From Oryzias latipes (taxonomy: Eukaryota; Chordata; Actinopteri; Beloniformes; Adrianichthyidae), in the NCBI RefSeq assembly GCF_002234675.1, contig NC_019859.2:3317240-3381239 (forward strand): a stretch of 64,000 bases of DNA, given 5' to 3'. Positions 12,301 through 23,533 of the stretch are shown one piece after another. The notes under the pieces are model-generated. The model saw only the letters and a program-made list of their open reading frames with translations. It was not told the origin of the DNA and ran no database searches. Position 1 is the first letter of the stretch. Every line of letters begins with the position of its first letter. A program made the translations under genes and the position numbers.

Positions 12301-15300
12301 TCAACCCTGCACTTTCTTCCGGAAATGCAGCTCCTTCTTGTTCATCTTAATTTTCCTTATCTATAAGTCCTCCATCATCAGAAAAATGCTTTAAAACAGT
12401 TTACACAGATGTGGTGTTACTGTTTTTGTTTCACCAGTTTTTCTGCGCGTTTGCTGCCACAGATCTGATTTGTTTCAGGAAATACTAGCAATAGCTTTTC
12501 CAAGCATCCGCGTAGTGAATATAAATAATAATAAAAAAAAAAAATGAAACAACTAAAACATTCCTGCATCGTTATAATTAAAGCTGTGAGCAGCCTTGTT
12601 GTTGGGCAGAATTTGAACAGGCTTGTGATGTCGTCACGTGTGTTCGGCTAAAAAAAGTTTTTTTTTGGGGTCGGCACAAAGGTTTTTTATTTTAGGAACT
12701 GAAGTACAAAACAACCAAGACATTTGCTCCAATTAATGTAAAAGGTTGCATTTATATACATAGTTTTTTTTTTAACAAAAACATCTAAACATTTTTTGAT
12801 TTTCATAGTATAAAAAGATAGAAAAATTGCTACTTGGATTTTCTTTTTTTTCTTTTTTGGTGTAATTTTATGTCTAGAATGAACTACAAAGTGATTCCTA
12901 ACAGGGAAAGGGTCAGCAGTTTTTAAGGTGCAGATATGGTGGCAACATGAGGTTTAGAGAAAGAAAGGACCAATAATCTCAATGGTTGAGGGCTAACAAA
13001 CAGTTGTGCAGCTGTTGTTGTGTGACTGGAACAGGGTTACATTCACAGTTTTCTTTGCTTTGTCCCTGAACTTGGAAGAGTAAATCATAAAAAAACAAAG
13101 AAACTGGGACAAACCTAAAGCTTTATGCGGATATTCAGCCATTTCTTGTAAAGAGATCTCAACATTTCATCCCAACCTTTCAGTTTACATCCATTTTTGT
13201 GGATTAGCTTAGTTTTTGAAGCATAATCCTTTAAAAGCAGACGTTCAGAAAGGTTTTATGTTTTATTTGTCTGCTGCTCTGCAAGTTAAACACAGGCAAA
13301 AGGCTGCCGACTCAAAGCAACCTTAAGACTCAGCAGGTTAGTTGCTTCCAACTTAAATATGTTTGAGTTAAATGGCAACAGAGGCAATCCCAAATAATGA
13401 CAGCTAACTTAATTTGTGGTGCAAATGTTTTGGGATTTTCTTCCCTTTTTCTTCAGGGTTGGGGCCGACATCACTCTCCTGCGAGAGCGGGAGGTGGACT
13501 ACGACCTGGACAGGAATACTAGAAGAATCGCCGAAGTGCTGGTCCGGAAAGTTCCAGATGATCAGCAGGTGAGAAACTGGAGAGTCAGGAGATCTTTGGG
13601 TTTGGAAATGGGTTCTTTATGTCTACGAAAAGTCGGGGCTTTAGTTCTTTTACATTTTGGCTTCTCTGATGCCAGAATAGCTGCTTTTAGATCTCCTAAA
13701 ATACAATAAAGTACTTGGCAGCCAAAGACCCAATAGAACATAAACAGATTTTTCTCCATGGTTGACAAAAAAAAAAGCAGCAGAACCTCAATCTGGTGGA
13801 GAGTCTTCCTCGGTCCTGAGCCGAGCTGTTTGTGTTCATCAACAGTTCCTGGACCTGCGGGTGGCGGTCCTGGGGAACGTGGACTCTGGGAAGTCCACCC
13901 TGCTGGGCGTCCTGACGCAGGGCGAGCTGGATAACGGGCGAGGCCGTGCGCGGCTCAACCTGTTCAGACACCTGCATGAAATCCAGACGGGGCGCACCTC
14001 CAGCATCAGCTTTGAGATCCTGGGCTTCAACAGCAAAGGAGAGGTACGCTCATGTGATGAGGCATCCACAGAGGGTGGGAAGTGTCTGATTTTTATGAGA
14101 GTTTGGGGCATGTGGGCTGTGTCTTTTTGGGTGGGTGGGTGGGTTGCACCTTAGCCGTTTGGACTCTGAGTGGTGCAATCGTCCCCTGTCGGTAGAATCA
14201 TCGCGTTCCAGTCATCGTCGTTGCTCGCTGTTCCATTTGCCCGTTCAGAGCTGAGAAAAAAAAGCTTTTGTCTTTTCTGCCCCCTCCACATGGAAACACC
14301 ATTTATCTGAATATGTTTAAATACAGGCGGAGTGATAAGAATAGTTAGAAACTGCCTTTAACTTTTTTGTTACACTAATAGTTCAAACTTAATTCATTAA
14401 GCACGTATCATCATCTCAAAATTATATCACATTTGAAGACGGCATAGTAAACTATTTTCTCTTCCCACACTCCCTTTTTTCTGTGCATGTGTGATCTGCT
14501 AAGCATCCATGAGGGCCTCAGAGTTATCTTCATTTCAGTCAAACAACTCTTGCAGAAGAATATTTATTTCACAACATCTTAAGTTGACATTCAATTTTTG
14601 ATTCACAACTTCGTTTTGGCACAAGGCTCCGTTCAATTCCTTGAGACAATTATTTTTTTCCATACACTTTCGGGTAACAACCCCCGTAACGGAGCCCACA
14701 GGTGGAAGCTGGGGAGGAGGGAGGGGCAAAGAATGAGCGCTGAAGGGAAGAGAGAATGAACACCTGACTACACCTGACTTAAATAGGACACTAAACAGGT
14801 GGGTTAATTAACTGACCCGCCCAAGGGGTGTAACCTGTAATTCTGCTGAGTGTCTGCCCGAAATGTGACGAGTCGCTATTTTAGCCTTGAAGTGCCTCTC
14901 CAGTAATAACCTTTGGGTGTGATTTTCACACCATTGTTCAGTGTGTGATCTTCTGAATATGCAAATGCAGGGTTCTTATACCAAGCCCATCGTCCTGAGC
15001 CTCGGTGTTCAGACTTTGAATGCATTCTGTTCACTTGGTCTGTAACCCTTCGTACAACCTCATTTGTGCAGCTTGTACGGAGTAAAACTTCCAAAAAGAT
15101 AAGTATTGTCTCTGAGTCATTATTAATTCATTTTTGTGTGCAGGAAGCTGTGGGTACAAACCTAAATATTCCTATTTACAGTCCTATTTGGAATGAACAG
15201 TTTCCTCACACTGAAGATGGAGGAGAAAGTCACTTTGAACTGTACCTGTTTTGCACAAGCTCTCATTTTTATTTATTTTATGTTTTAAACGTTTACATTT

Positions 15301-18300
15301 TTAGTGTCAAAGTAATTTATTGTTTCCTCCTAGCCAGGACTCTCTTGAAAAGGAGATTCTTAATCTCAATGGGACATTTCCTGGGTAAATAAAGGTTAAA
15401 TAAAATCGATAAAGCCCCATAAGAAGGTTTCCACTGATTCTACAGAGACCTGCAGCTGCATTAGAATCAGCTGTTTGAACACTGTGTGCACTGCTTAGAG
15501 CACAGCCGCTGATAAACTCCAAACCACTTTGATTGTCTTTAAGTCAAAGAGATATTTTGATCTAAAAGGGGAGATGAGGTCAGGTCGTCCGTTCTCTGTG
15601 TTTACGGCGTCTTTTTAAGACGCCTTTTCCATCCACATCCAGGTGGTGAACTACAGCGAGTCACGCACCGCCGAGGAGATCTGCGAGAGCTCCTCCAAGA
15701 TGATCACTTTCATCGACCTGGCGGGACACCACAAATACCTGAAGACCACCATTTTTGGACTCACCAGCTACTGCCCGGACTTCGCCATGCTGGTAGTGAG
15801 CGCCAATACCGGCGTCGGTGAGCTGCACCCGCCCACCCACACATCGTCTGCACCAACTGAGGAGGAAATGTGTATTTCTGTTTTTTATTTTTTTAAAGTT
15901 ATTTATATGATGGAAATTGTGTTGTAATAAAAATGTCTCCCAAACAAAGAGCTTTTATTTAGTGAACACTGCAGCTGCAGTTATTGAATCCTTCTATCCT
16001 GAAACTAATAATAAAGAAAAACATTTTTCACATTTAGCATTAAAGCTTAAGTATATTTAGTTTCTTTTATGTTTTATTTTGATGTACGGTAAACAATTTT
16101 TCTGGGAAGTTTGACTAAAAAAAAGACTCAAAGCGACCACTAGGGGGCAGACGTAACCTGCCTATTTTATTTCCATGTTTTGGATAGCATTGATTTTTTT
16201 TAATGCTTTTGTTTCCTCTAAACGTATTTTATTTTGCCTGTTCCATAGTAAACATATCTAAAATTGAATTTTTTAGTGTTTTCTATCCAAATGTGCATAT
16301 TAGTCTGACTCGTATGTGTCTGTAAGTAAGTTATTGGTCCTGTCTGTTTGACCTGCTGTAGTTTGTAAAGTAACACAGAACAGTTCTGTGTTTGTTTATT
16401 CATTGGATCTGATTTGAAAAGCAGATCTGAAAAATAATTTATAGTTTTTTTCAATTTGTGAAGGTGATTTTTTTTTTGTTTGAAAATGTTTTAGCAACAA
16501 TTGTTGTGATGCACAAAGAAAACCTAACAGAGAAGCTTTAAATTCAAGTAGGAAATTGACCGTATCTTCAGTTTATTTATATTATAGCAGTTAACTACAA
16601 AGGCCTCAGTGGAAACGTCAGATATCAAAAGTATTCAATCCACGATTATTTGTTAAATCAAACAAAAGACAGCTGAGTTAAATGTTGAGTCTTGTGTGGA
16701 TTTCAGCGTCTGATGTTAAAGTTCCTCGTCTTTCCTCTCCAGCCGGTACCACTCGGGAGCACCTTGGTCTAGCCATGGCGCTGAAACTTCCCATCTTTAT
16801 CGTGGTCAGCAAAGTGGACCTTTGTTCTCACGGCACGGTGGAGCGAGCGGTCCGGCAGCTGGAGCGGGTTCTGAAGCAGCCCGGCTGCAACAAGGTCCCG
16901 ATGGTGGTGTCGAACCCCGACGACGCTGTGACTGCAGCTCAGCAGTTCACCCAGTCCACGTGGTGAGGGCGCTCAGAAGGAGCTCTCCGCCGTTTCAAAA
17001 ACACGTTTTCAACACTCGGTTCTACGTAAACTTCCCTTGTTTGTGTCTGAGCAGCGTCACGCCCATCTTCACCCTGTCCAGCGTTTCTGGAGAAAACCTG
17101 GACCTTCTGAAGGTTTTCCTGAACATCCTCCCTCCACTCAGCAACAGCAAGGAGCAAGAGGAGCTGATGCAGCAGCTCACGGAGTTCCAGGTACACCAGA
17201 AACACTCACACAAAGTCCCGTTGTCCTGCGCCGCGCCACGGAAAAACATAAGGAAGAGTAGGCCCAAAGGTATGAAACAGAAAACGCCTTCTTCGGTGTT
17301 TGGTGCCAAAAGGGATTTTTTTTATTTCTTCAGAAAATGTTTAGGGTAATATATTTCATAAATAATGTAATTTAATGGAAGAGCCTAAAGTTTCTTCCTG
17401 TGATAAAGGTTTTAAAGGAAAACTAAACTGGGTAACATAAAAGTCCTTCCTCGAGGCAGGCGGACCGGAACAAAACCTGGACTTGAACTGGCAGCTCACA
17501 GTTATGTTAATTATGGTATATTTTTGCCCCACGGTTGCTAATCCGACCTCGCTGGCTTAACGGCTGCTGCTCACTCTCCCCCTCTGCCCGTCACGCTGGT
17601 CAGAGCTGCAGGTGACAAAATTATCTAAAAGAAAACAACTTTTTTTTCAAAGTGGTAGCTTTTCTGTTAGTTTTATCTCTATAGCAACTATTTTATGTTT
17701 TGGTCACCTAGCGGTGACGAACAGGTCTGTGTCATTTTTAGAAGAATCGGCAAACATAAACTTCAGGATTTCCTTGGCAACAGGGGATTTTTATTAACCA
17801 CATGGTCACATGGTCTTGTTCAGCTTCAGCCAAAGATTGGCGTCTTAAATTTTCACAGAATTCTAGTAAGAAATTTGTGAACAACAGGGAAACGCCACAT
17901 TTGCGAGCTCGCCACGGTAATGGCGGTTCAAAATTGACAAACTTTTAAATCAACACTTGTTCCCTAAAAGCTTCTTAATGATGCTCGAGGAGTTAGAAGG
18001 CCGTAGATCAAAGGGAAATTTTTATTTTTTAAAATTCAAGATGGCGTCTTCATGCCGAGGTCAAAGGTCAACAAAACTTCAGTTGTGGTTGTAGACTTGA
18101 ACAAAAGTTTCCTATTTCCTCCCCCCTATTTAATTAAAATGCGAAAATAGCCCAAAATGACGGTTGTGTCTGATTTTCTTCCCTACTCACGACATAGTGC
18201 ACTATATTGTGCGTTCTCCATTTTGTAGTGCTGTCTGAATCTGCAATTACAAAATCCAGTGCCCTAGAAATTTCCCAGAAGTCTTTGCTAAAAACCAGTG

Positions 18301-20596
18301 TACACAGATGCTCACTAGATTGGCGAATATAGACCACAATGCATTTCATCGGAACATTTTTTTGCCCTAACAATGTATTTAAATGTATCCCCAACACATT
18401 TGTTTTGCTAGATGGCTTTGAAATACCTTTTGAGATGCATAAGAGATTGTGGCCCCATTCCTTTTTTTCCTGCTGTGATGTCATCGTTTTCCGTGTATTC
18501 TAGCAAATACTGGTGAGTTTTTGAGGATGTGGTGGGATGGAATTTCGCTCAAAGCCACCGTAAGAAAGACGATTGGTGAAAACAACAACCTGCTCCTTCA
18601 GTCTGGCACTGCTGCGGGACAGAATAACTAGTACTTAGTTGAGTTGTTGAGTTCTCCACTGTTTGTGTGTTTGGAGGTGGATGAGATCTACTCGGTTCCT
18701 GATGTCGGGACCGTGGTTGGAGGAACTCTGTACAGGTGAGAAAAACCTTTGTTTGTCTTTGGAAAAGGCACAGAAGGTACGGCAGAGATGTGTGGATAAC
18801 AAAAGCATCGACATTTTCTGTTCAAATCAAAGTCAAATCCAGATTTAAACAGATTTAAGTGGTGGTCCAAACACGGATGCCGGATAATTCCGTGCACATT
18901 TGCCCCGACAGGTAAAAGTCTGGTCTCTACACATGATTTGCCCGCTCGGGAACACATGCGTGTTGTGTGTTTCAGTGGCGTGTGTCGGGAGGGCGAGCGC
19001 CTGGTGGTGGGTCCAACGGACGAGGGCCGTTTCCTGCGTCTGAAGGTGGGCAGCATCCAGAGGAACCGCTCGGCCTGCAGGCTCCTGAGGGCGGGACAGG
19101 CTGCCACTCTGGCTCTGGGGAACTTTGACCGCTCACTGCTGCGTAAGGTCAGAGGTCACCTGACCAAACACGTGGAACGCTATTCAAAGAAAGAAAAGCG
19201 TCGAGATCAGGGGTGCCTAATATATCGATTGCGATCGATGGGTCGATCGTGGGCCATCTAATGAATAACCAAAAAGATCGTATAAAGTGTTCCCTCATTA
19301 TATTACGGTTCACCTTTCACATTCTTTCCGTTCCACAGATCGTTTTCAGCCCAACTTTGCATGCTTTTATTCTTTTAAACAGCACTCTGTGTTCTGCGTC
19401 CGGATTGGCTGTCGATTAAGTCAATCAGTCTGTCCTGCGTCTCCTACAGACGCTGCTTCAGATTTTTCCTTTTTTACTATAAAACTGGACAAATTTTTCT
19501 ATGAAGGTTTAAAAGTGTGTAAAGTTTGGATTGAGCGGTTCCGTAATCCCATCGCAGGTTATTTTTAGAACCAAACTCCTGTAATAAACAAGGATACTGT
19601 ATCTACAGTGCATGTATAGATAACTAGTTTGTAGTATGCATGCTGAAGAGGTCTGGCCACCTCTCTTCTGGATGATTTAAAGCAGCATGTTTTATTGTTT
19701 TGAATGTTTTTTTTCTTTAAAAAACAATTTTTTCGTTTGCAAAACAAATGTTTTGGCATGGTTTGCTTTTTTCCCATCCTTGATTTTGCTCACATAAGTT
19801 TCAGTTTAGCGTGACAAAGCTGCCGTCATGGTGGTGGCATAAATATCACTCCATGCAACCGGAGCTTAAAGCGGCTGCAGATATTTTACAGAGGAGGGAA
19901 ATAAACTTTACCCTGAAAAGTTAAGGCCGACCAAACTCAGCCTCGTACAGACCGGTCCATAAAGAAAGTTGTCTGACACTAAACCTTAAAATAGAATCAC
20001 AATTGTTGTCCTTATCTTAAAAAAAGCGCTAAAAAAGTTTTCTTATGTTGTAAAAACTGACATTTTGGCAGCTTGATGGCGTTTTTACGACTTTCTTTTA
20101 CAAAATTCTGGAAACATGAAGCTCTCCCATCAGGTTGAAGGTTTTGTTTTTGGTGGTTGCAGGGCATGGTCATGGTCAGCCCCAAGATGAACCCAACCAT
20201 CTGCTGTCAGTTCGAAGCCGCCATCGTCCTGCTCTTCCACGCTAAGACCTTCCGGCGGGGGTCGCAGGTCACGGTGCACGTCGGGAACGTCAGACAGACG
20301 GCCATCGTGGAGCGGCTCCACGGAAAGGTGGGTGTAGCGGTCAGATTCCTCTTGGGTTTGTGGCGCGAGCGCCGAGCGTGACCTGGCGTGTGCGGCCGCA
20401 GGAGGAGCTGCGGACGGGCGAGAGGGCCGTCGTCCAGTTCCGCTTCATCAAGCACCCCGAGTACCTGCGGCTCGGAGCCAAGCTGCTGTTCCGGGAGGGC
20501 GTCACCAAAGGCATCGGCCACGTCGCGCGCCTGCTGCCCCCCTCCCAGAACCACGACCAGAACCAGAACCGCGACCAGAACCTGCAGGAGTACTGA
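9320..20596 (+). CDS. gtpbp2: GTP-binding protein 2 (GTPBP2), 12 coding exons
   Basis: Coding exons: 9320-9499, 10954-10980, 11613-11797, 13457-13568, 13846-14043, 15643-15817, 16743-16962, 17055-17190, 18677-18735, 18976-19147, 20163-20327, 20402-20596. All introns are GT-AG and the frame is kept throughout, giving 607 residues; human GTPBP2 is about 602. It is a translational-type GTPase related to EF-Tu/GTPBP1, linked in mammals to ribosome rescue with Pelota/Hbs1. Landmarks: a basic N-terminus (Arg/Lys run, residues about 25-50); the GTPBP1/2-specific segment [20 protein letters not shown]; the P-loop GNVDSGKST in exon 5; [12 protein letters not shown] (G3) in exon 6; VVSKVDLC (G4) in exon 7; and the beta-barrel domains in exons 8-12, with [14 protein letters not shown] and HVGNVRQT. 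The C-terminus has an odd Asn/Gln/Asp run, [12 protein letters not shown]. The 9-codon second exon (EEGNIEYK region) is conserved in the family. The start ATG at 9320 gives the expected MVDLSEG-type leader; no earlier in-frame ATG was sought beyond 9260. Which fish paralog (a or b) is not settled. Confidence 0.95.
11848..11965 (+). repeat. Repeat family A, copy 2 (internally deleted)
   Basis: Begins TTTGAAAGCGTTCCCTGTGG (family head) and jumps directly to the tail phrase CTTTTCAAACTGCTTTTTTT with CTCCTGATTCACAAC. Lies in gtpbp2 intron 3, just before a copy of repeat family C. Confidence 0.55.
11975..12340 (+). repeat. Dispersed repeat family C, copy 1 (tRNA B-box-like motif)
   Basis: Contains CATTCAACTATTAAAACGTT, GATATTCCAGGATTTCAAGG and CTGGTTCGATACCCGG, then AACCCTGCACTTTCTTCC. 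The same phrases in the same order recur at 25500-25855. GGTTCGATACC is close to the tRNA B-box consensus, which hints at a Pol III-derived SINE, but I see no convincing A box. Confidence 0.55.
12341..13456. other. gtpbp2 intron 3, remainder
   Basis: AT-rich intron DNA with poly-A and poly-T runs. No gene, RNA or nameable repeat seen. Confidence 0.4.
14876..15094 (-). pseudogene. Unrecognised coding-like remnant in gtpbp2 intron 5
   Basis: An open frame of about 72 codons reads plausibly as protein ([46 protein letters not shown]) and ends in a stop at 14876. Upstream and downstream sequence (about 14690-14870) has repeat-like wording (CACCTGACTTAAATAGGACA). I do not recognise the family. 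It may be the last exon of a transposon gene or a retroposed fragment; codon content looks less AT-rich than the intron around it. Confidence 0.3.
15225..15412 (+). mobile_element. LINE 3' tail in gtpbp2 intron 5
   Basis: Ends AGGACTCTCTTGAAAAGGAG, TTCTTAATCTCAATGGGACA, CCTGGGTAAATAAAGGTTAA. This is the common 3' tail of a fish non-LTR retrotransposon (L2/RTE-like), with the polyadenylation-like AATAAA inside. No coding part remains. Confidence 0.6.
15818..16742. other. gtpbp2 intron 6, with a CTCF-like motif
   Basis: AT-rich intron without gene or clear repeat. At 16137-16150 is CCACTAGGGGGCAG, a close match to the CTCF core motif. Confidence 0.4.
17640..18130 (+). repeat. Dispersed repeat in gtpbp2 intron 8
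   Basis: The part around 18085-18110 (CAGTTGTGGTTGTAGACTTG) matches the reverse complement of 32497-32518, and both copies lie next to a Harbinger-MITE-type tail. AT-rich, no coding capacity. Confidence 0.4.
18160..18500 (+). mobile_element. PIF/Harbinger-type MITE, fuller copy
   Basis: Begins GGTTGTGTCTGATTTTCTTC, then CGACATAGTGCACTATATTG, CATTTTGTAGTGCTGTCTGA, CCCAGAAGTCTTTGCTAAAA and CCACAATGCATTTCATC. The tail includes TTGTGGCCCCATTCC and GCTGTGATGTCATC. The front half matches 4818-5098 (opposite strand) and 7387-7575; the tail matches the reverse complement of about 32230-32350. Inserted in gtpbp2 intron 8. Confidence 0.6.
19211..19560. repeat. Probable hAT-like repeat head, GATCGAT-rich
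   Basis: CAGGGGTGCCTAATATATCG, then ATTGCGATCGATGGGTCGAT with further GATC palindromes, starts at 19211 in gtpbp2 intron 10. A CAGGGGTGCC-type start is common for fish hAT non-autonomous elements. I could not find the matching other end, so the limits are guesses. Confidence 0.35.
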
Positions 20597-22620
20597 AGAA
20601 GCTTCCCGGCTGAAGCAGATCTTCAGGAGGACGTCGATCTGATTGGGTTTATCTTCCTGCATCCTGCCAGCGTCCTAATCCGCCTTTCCTGGATCTTTGC
20701 TTCCATCCACATTCATGCCTGCAGGGTCCAGTAAGTCCATCATCATCATCATCATCCTCCTCCCCCCCCAACAGGCGCTTGTGTCTCAAGTCAAAGCTGG
20801 ATGACCTGCTGGAGCTGAACTGCGAGGCTTAATCTGATGTTGTGCCACAGACTGATGGAAGAAGCTTCTTGTTTATGGCTGCAGCTGTCGTGAGAAGACA
20901 GCTGGATCACTTTAAGGGATTAAAGACTTCGAGGCAGCACAGCGCCGGCTTGTCTTCTGCCGAGGAGTGGAAACAGTTTGCAGATTATCTTCAGAGGGAG
21001 ATGATGCTTCGATGATGCTTCTGCTTCTTAATCTGAGGTAGATTGCTCTCGTGGTTGATCTTTTGCTGTCAAATTTGCAGACCAGTCTTTTTAAATGTGT
21101 TCGCCCTCCAGCTTCCCGTTCATGAATATTTTCCACGGAGAAACTCTGAAGGTGTTTTCAAAACACTTCCCGCACTTTTAAAATCATTTATGCTTTTATT
21201 TTGGTAGATTAATATGTGCTAAACTTCAGAGAGTCACACAGTTCCTCGTCATCCTCTAAGCACAGGTTTTAACAGAGGATGTCTCACCTTATTTTGCACA
21301 AACAGAAAAAGTCACTGAGGAGTCCAGCGTTAGCCGAGCATCTGCAGGACGTTTTCGCTTTCAGGGTTTGTGCTTTAGGGACGTCTCAGCTGCAGATTTC
21401 TGCCAGAGAGTTAACTTGAAGGTCACATGCTGTTTGACCCCAAGTTTTGCTGTCTCATGGTTCTGTCTGAAAAGTGTCAACTGTATACAAGAACTGGACT
21501 GAGTGACTCCTCCCCCCTTCACGTTCCAAACAGGAAGTACCCGCCGGCTCCAAGGAGCCAAAGTCCCAGAAGCTTCATGCTACATTTTTTACAGTCCTAA
21601 TATCTTGAATATTCATGGAATTTTCGACGTTTAGTTGTTGATTTTTTTAACCGCAGCTCTTCATTTCCATCCTTTTTTGTTACGTTGGACACATCAGCAG
21701 CTTCACGATGTTTTTTTTAAGATCCATTTGTGGAATAGTTTGGACAAATCTTTTTTTTTTTATCTTTTAGAAGTAAGAGACTGTTCACGGCAATTTGAGA
21801 CGTACCCGTTCCAGAGCGTGCAGATGTTTCAGACGTTGTTTCGTAGAAGCACAGAAAACATCTTAAAGACTATTTTTGGATGGATTGCAGTGCTGCTCCT
21901 CTGTGACGACATTTCTGTGAGCTTCAGTGGTGAATCCTGCACGTTTTCAACCAAACTCTTTTCTTATTGTGTTTAAAGTCAGATTTTTCTGAGACAAAAC
22001 AATGTTCTACAGATTTAGATGATAATTTAGGTGGTTTTATTTATATTTATCTATACATAATGAATGATAGTTTTCTTCTGGTCCTAATCTTTGCATGAAG
22101 CAGCCTCTGGTTAACGAATCATCCTGTAAACTTGTACTGTGTTGAACATATAGTGTTTTCTCTCTACAGCCTTACATTCAGTTCAGTGAAATGATAATGC
22201 AGCTTAAAAAAAAATCATACCTGTATTTAGTAAATGAATTTCTTCCAGTTTTTCTTTCACGTTTCCTAAGATTTTTTTAAAAAATAAAACGTTTTTTTTT
22301 TGTGCGGCACAACCTGACCTGCATGCTCTTTGACCGTCCCACTGCAACGCTCTGAAGCGATAGGATCTTTATTTTTCTTTCTTTCTGTGCAATAGTAAAA
22401 GAAAATCTTGAATGTATCTTCCTTGATCCCGTGCAGATTACCGATCAAACGGAGTTTCTTTGCACTTTGTTCTCTGCGTCTGCATGTTTGTTGGAGAGCT
22501 GTGGTCTCTGATGTGTGCAGAAAAAATAAAAGAGGTCAGCGTCAGACAACCTCCAGAAAATCCTGCAGCTGAAGCGCAAGTTTGCTTTTCCTGTGCGTCC
22601 TTTCACGTCTTAAATAAACT
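20597..22620 (+). other. gtpbp2 3' UTR and candidate polyadenylation signals
   Basis: No further gene-like frame follows the gtpbp2 stop. AATAAA occurs at 22525-22530 and 22613-22618, so the 3' UTR may be about 2 kb. A TCATCA microsatellite lies near 20730-20757. At 21495-21560 is a repeat phrase (GTGACTCCTCCCCCCTTCAC, GTTCCAAACAGGAAGTACCC) that recurs at 43018-43080. Confidence 0.5.
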
Positions 22621-22693
22621 AATGAAATGAAAGAAAAAAGCACATTTAATGTCTTTTTTTTCTGAGTCTTTCCATTTTTAGTTAACCTGTAGA

Positions 22694-22699
22694 TTTATT
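22694..22699 (-). promoter_or_regulatory. Candidate polyadenylation signal of tp53bp2
   Basis: TTTATT on the plus strand is AATAAA on the minus strand, about 840 bases after the tp53bp2 stop and only about 75 bases from the last gtpbp2 AATAAA. If both are used, the two convergent transcripts end almost back to back. Confidence 0.35.
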
Positions 22700-23533
22700 C
22701 CCACTGAACGGAGAATCTCTGATCTTCTCTAGTGGATTCTGAATAGCAATTTGTTTGGAAAACTTTAACATTTTGTTTTTTAAGCTAAAAGAAGGGATAT
22801 GAAATCGTAATTAAGCATAGCAAACTTTAAAAATCAGTTTAAAGGTGACATTTAGCAGTGTAGTGATGAGTAACATGATGGAGTTTAAGGAAAGATCATT
22901 TTCTAATCACACCACAGATTCATGAAGTTGATGACATTTACGCTTTAATAATTTATCGGTTCACGAAAATAAAACTGATTGAGTGTATTAAACAATGAAA
23001 CCAAGACGGGGGGTAAAAGTCCCAAAAATCTGATTCTTCACTTAAAACCAAAAAGAAAAAAAAATGAAGATCCTTCAAAGGGAAAAAGTGATAAACCAAA
23101 AGAAATAAAAAATCAAAATTCAGCACAGCTGTTTGTTTTTGGCACAGGAAGTGTTAACGCAGAACATAAAACAAATGAACTTTAATACTTTAAATTCTGT
23201 TAGAACAAATGTTTTTATCCTTAAATCCTGAACTCAAGTTTGACTTTTTTGCTCATCTTTTCAAAATAAAACCACAATCTTGGTGCCGAATTAGTTGAAA
23301 AGACAGAAAGACAGAAAGAACTAAAATGATATAAATGTAAAAAGTCCAATCAGGGGGAAATGGAAAGCATACTGTCTTTGACGTCTCTCACGTTCCACAA
23401 CCTGATTAGGTGGGAGAGAACAAAATCCTGCGGTAAAATCAATCCAAATAATAAGAAAAAAAAGGAATTTCTGGTTTGTTCTGCTGCTTGCGGGCTCGCA
23501 TTAATTCTCTTGTTGTTGCAGGTCTGCTGAAGG

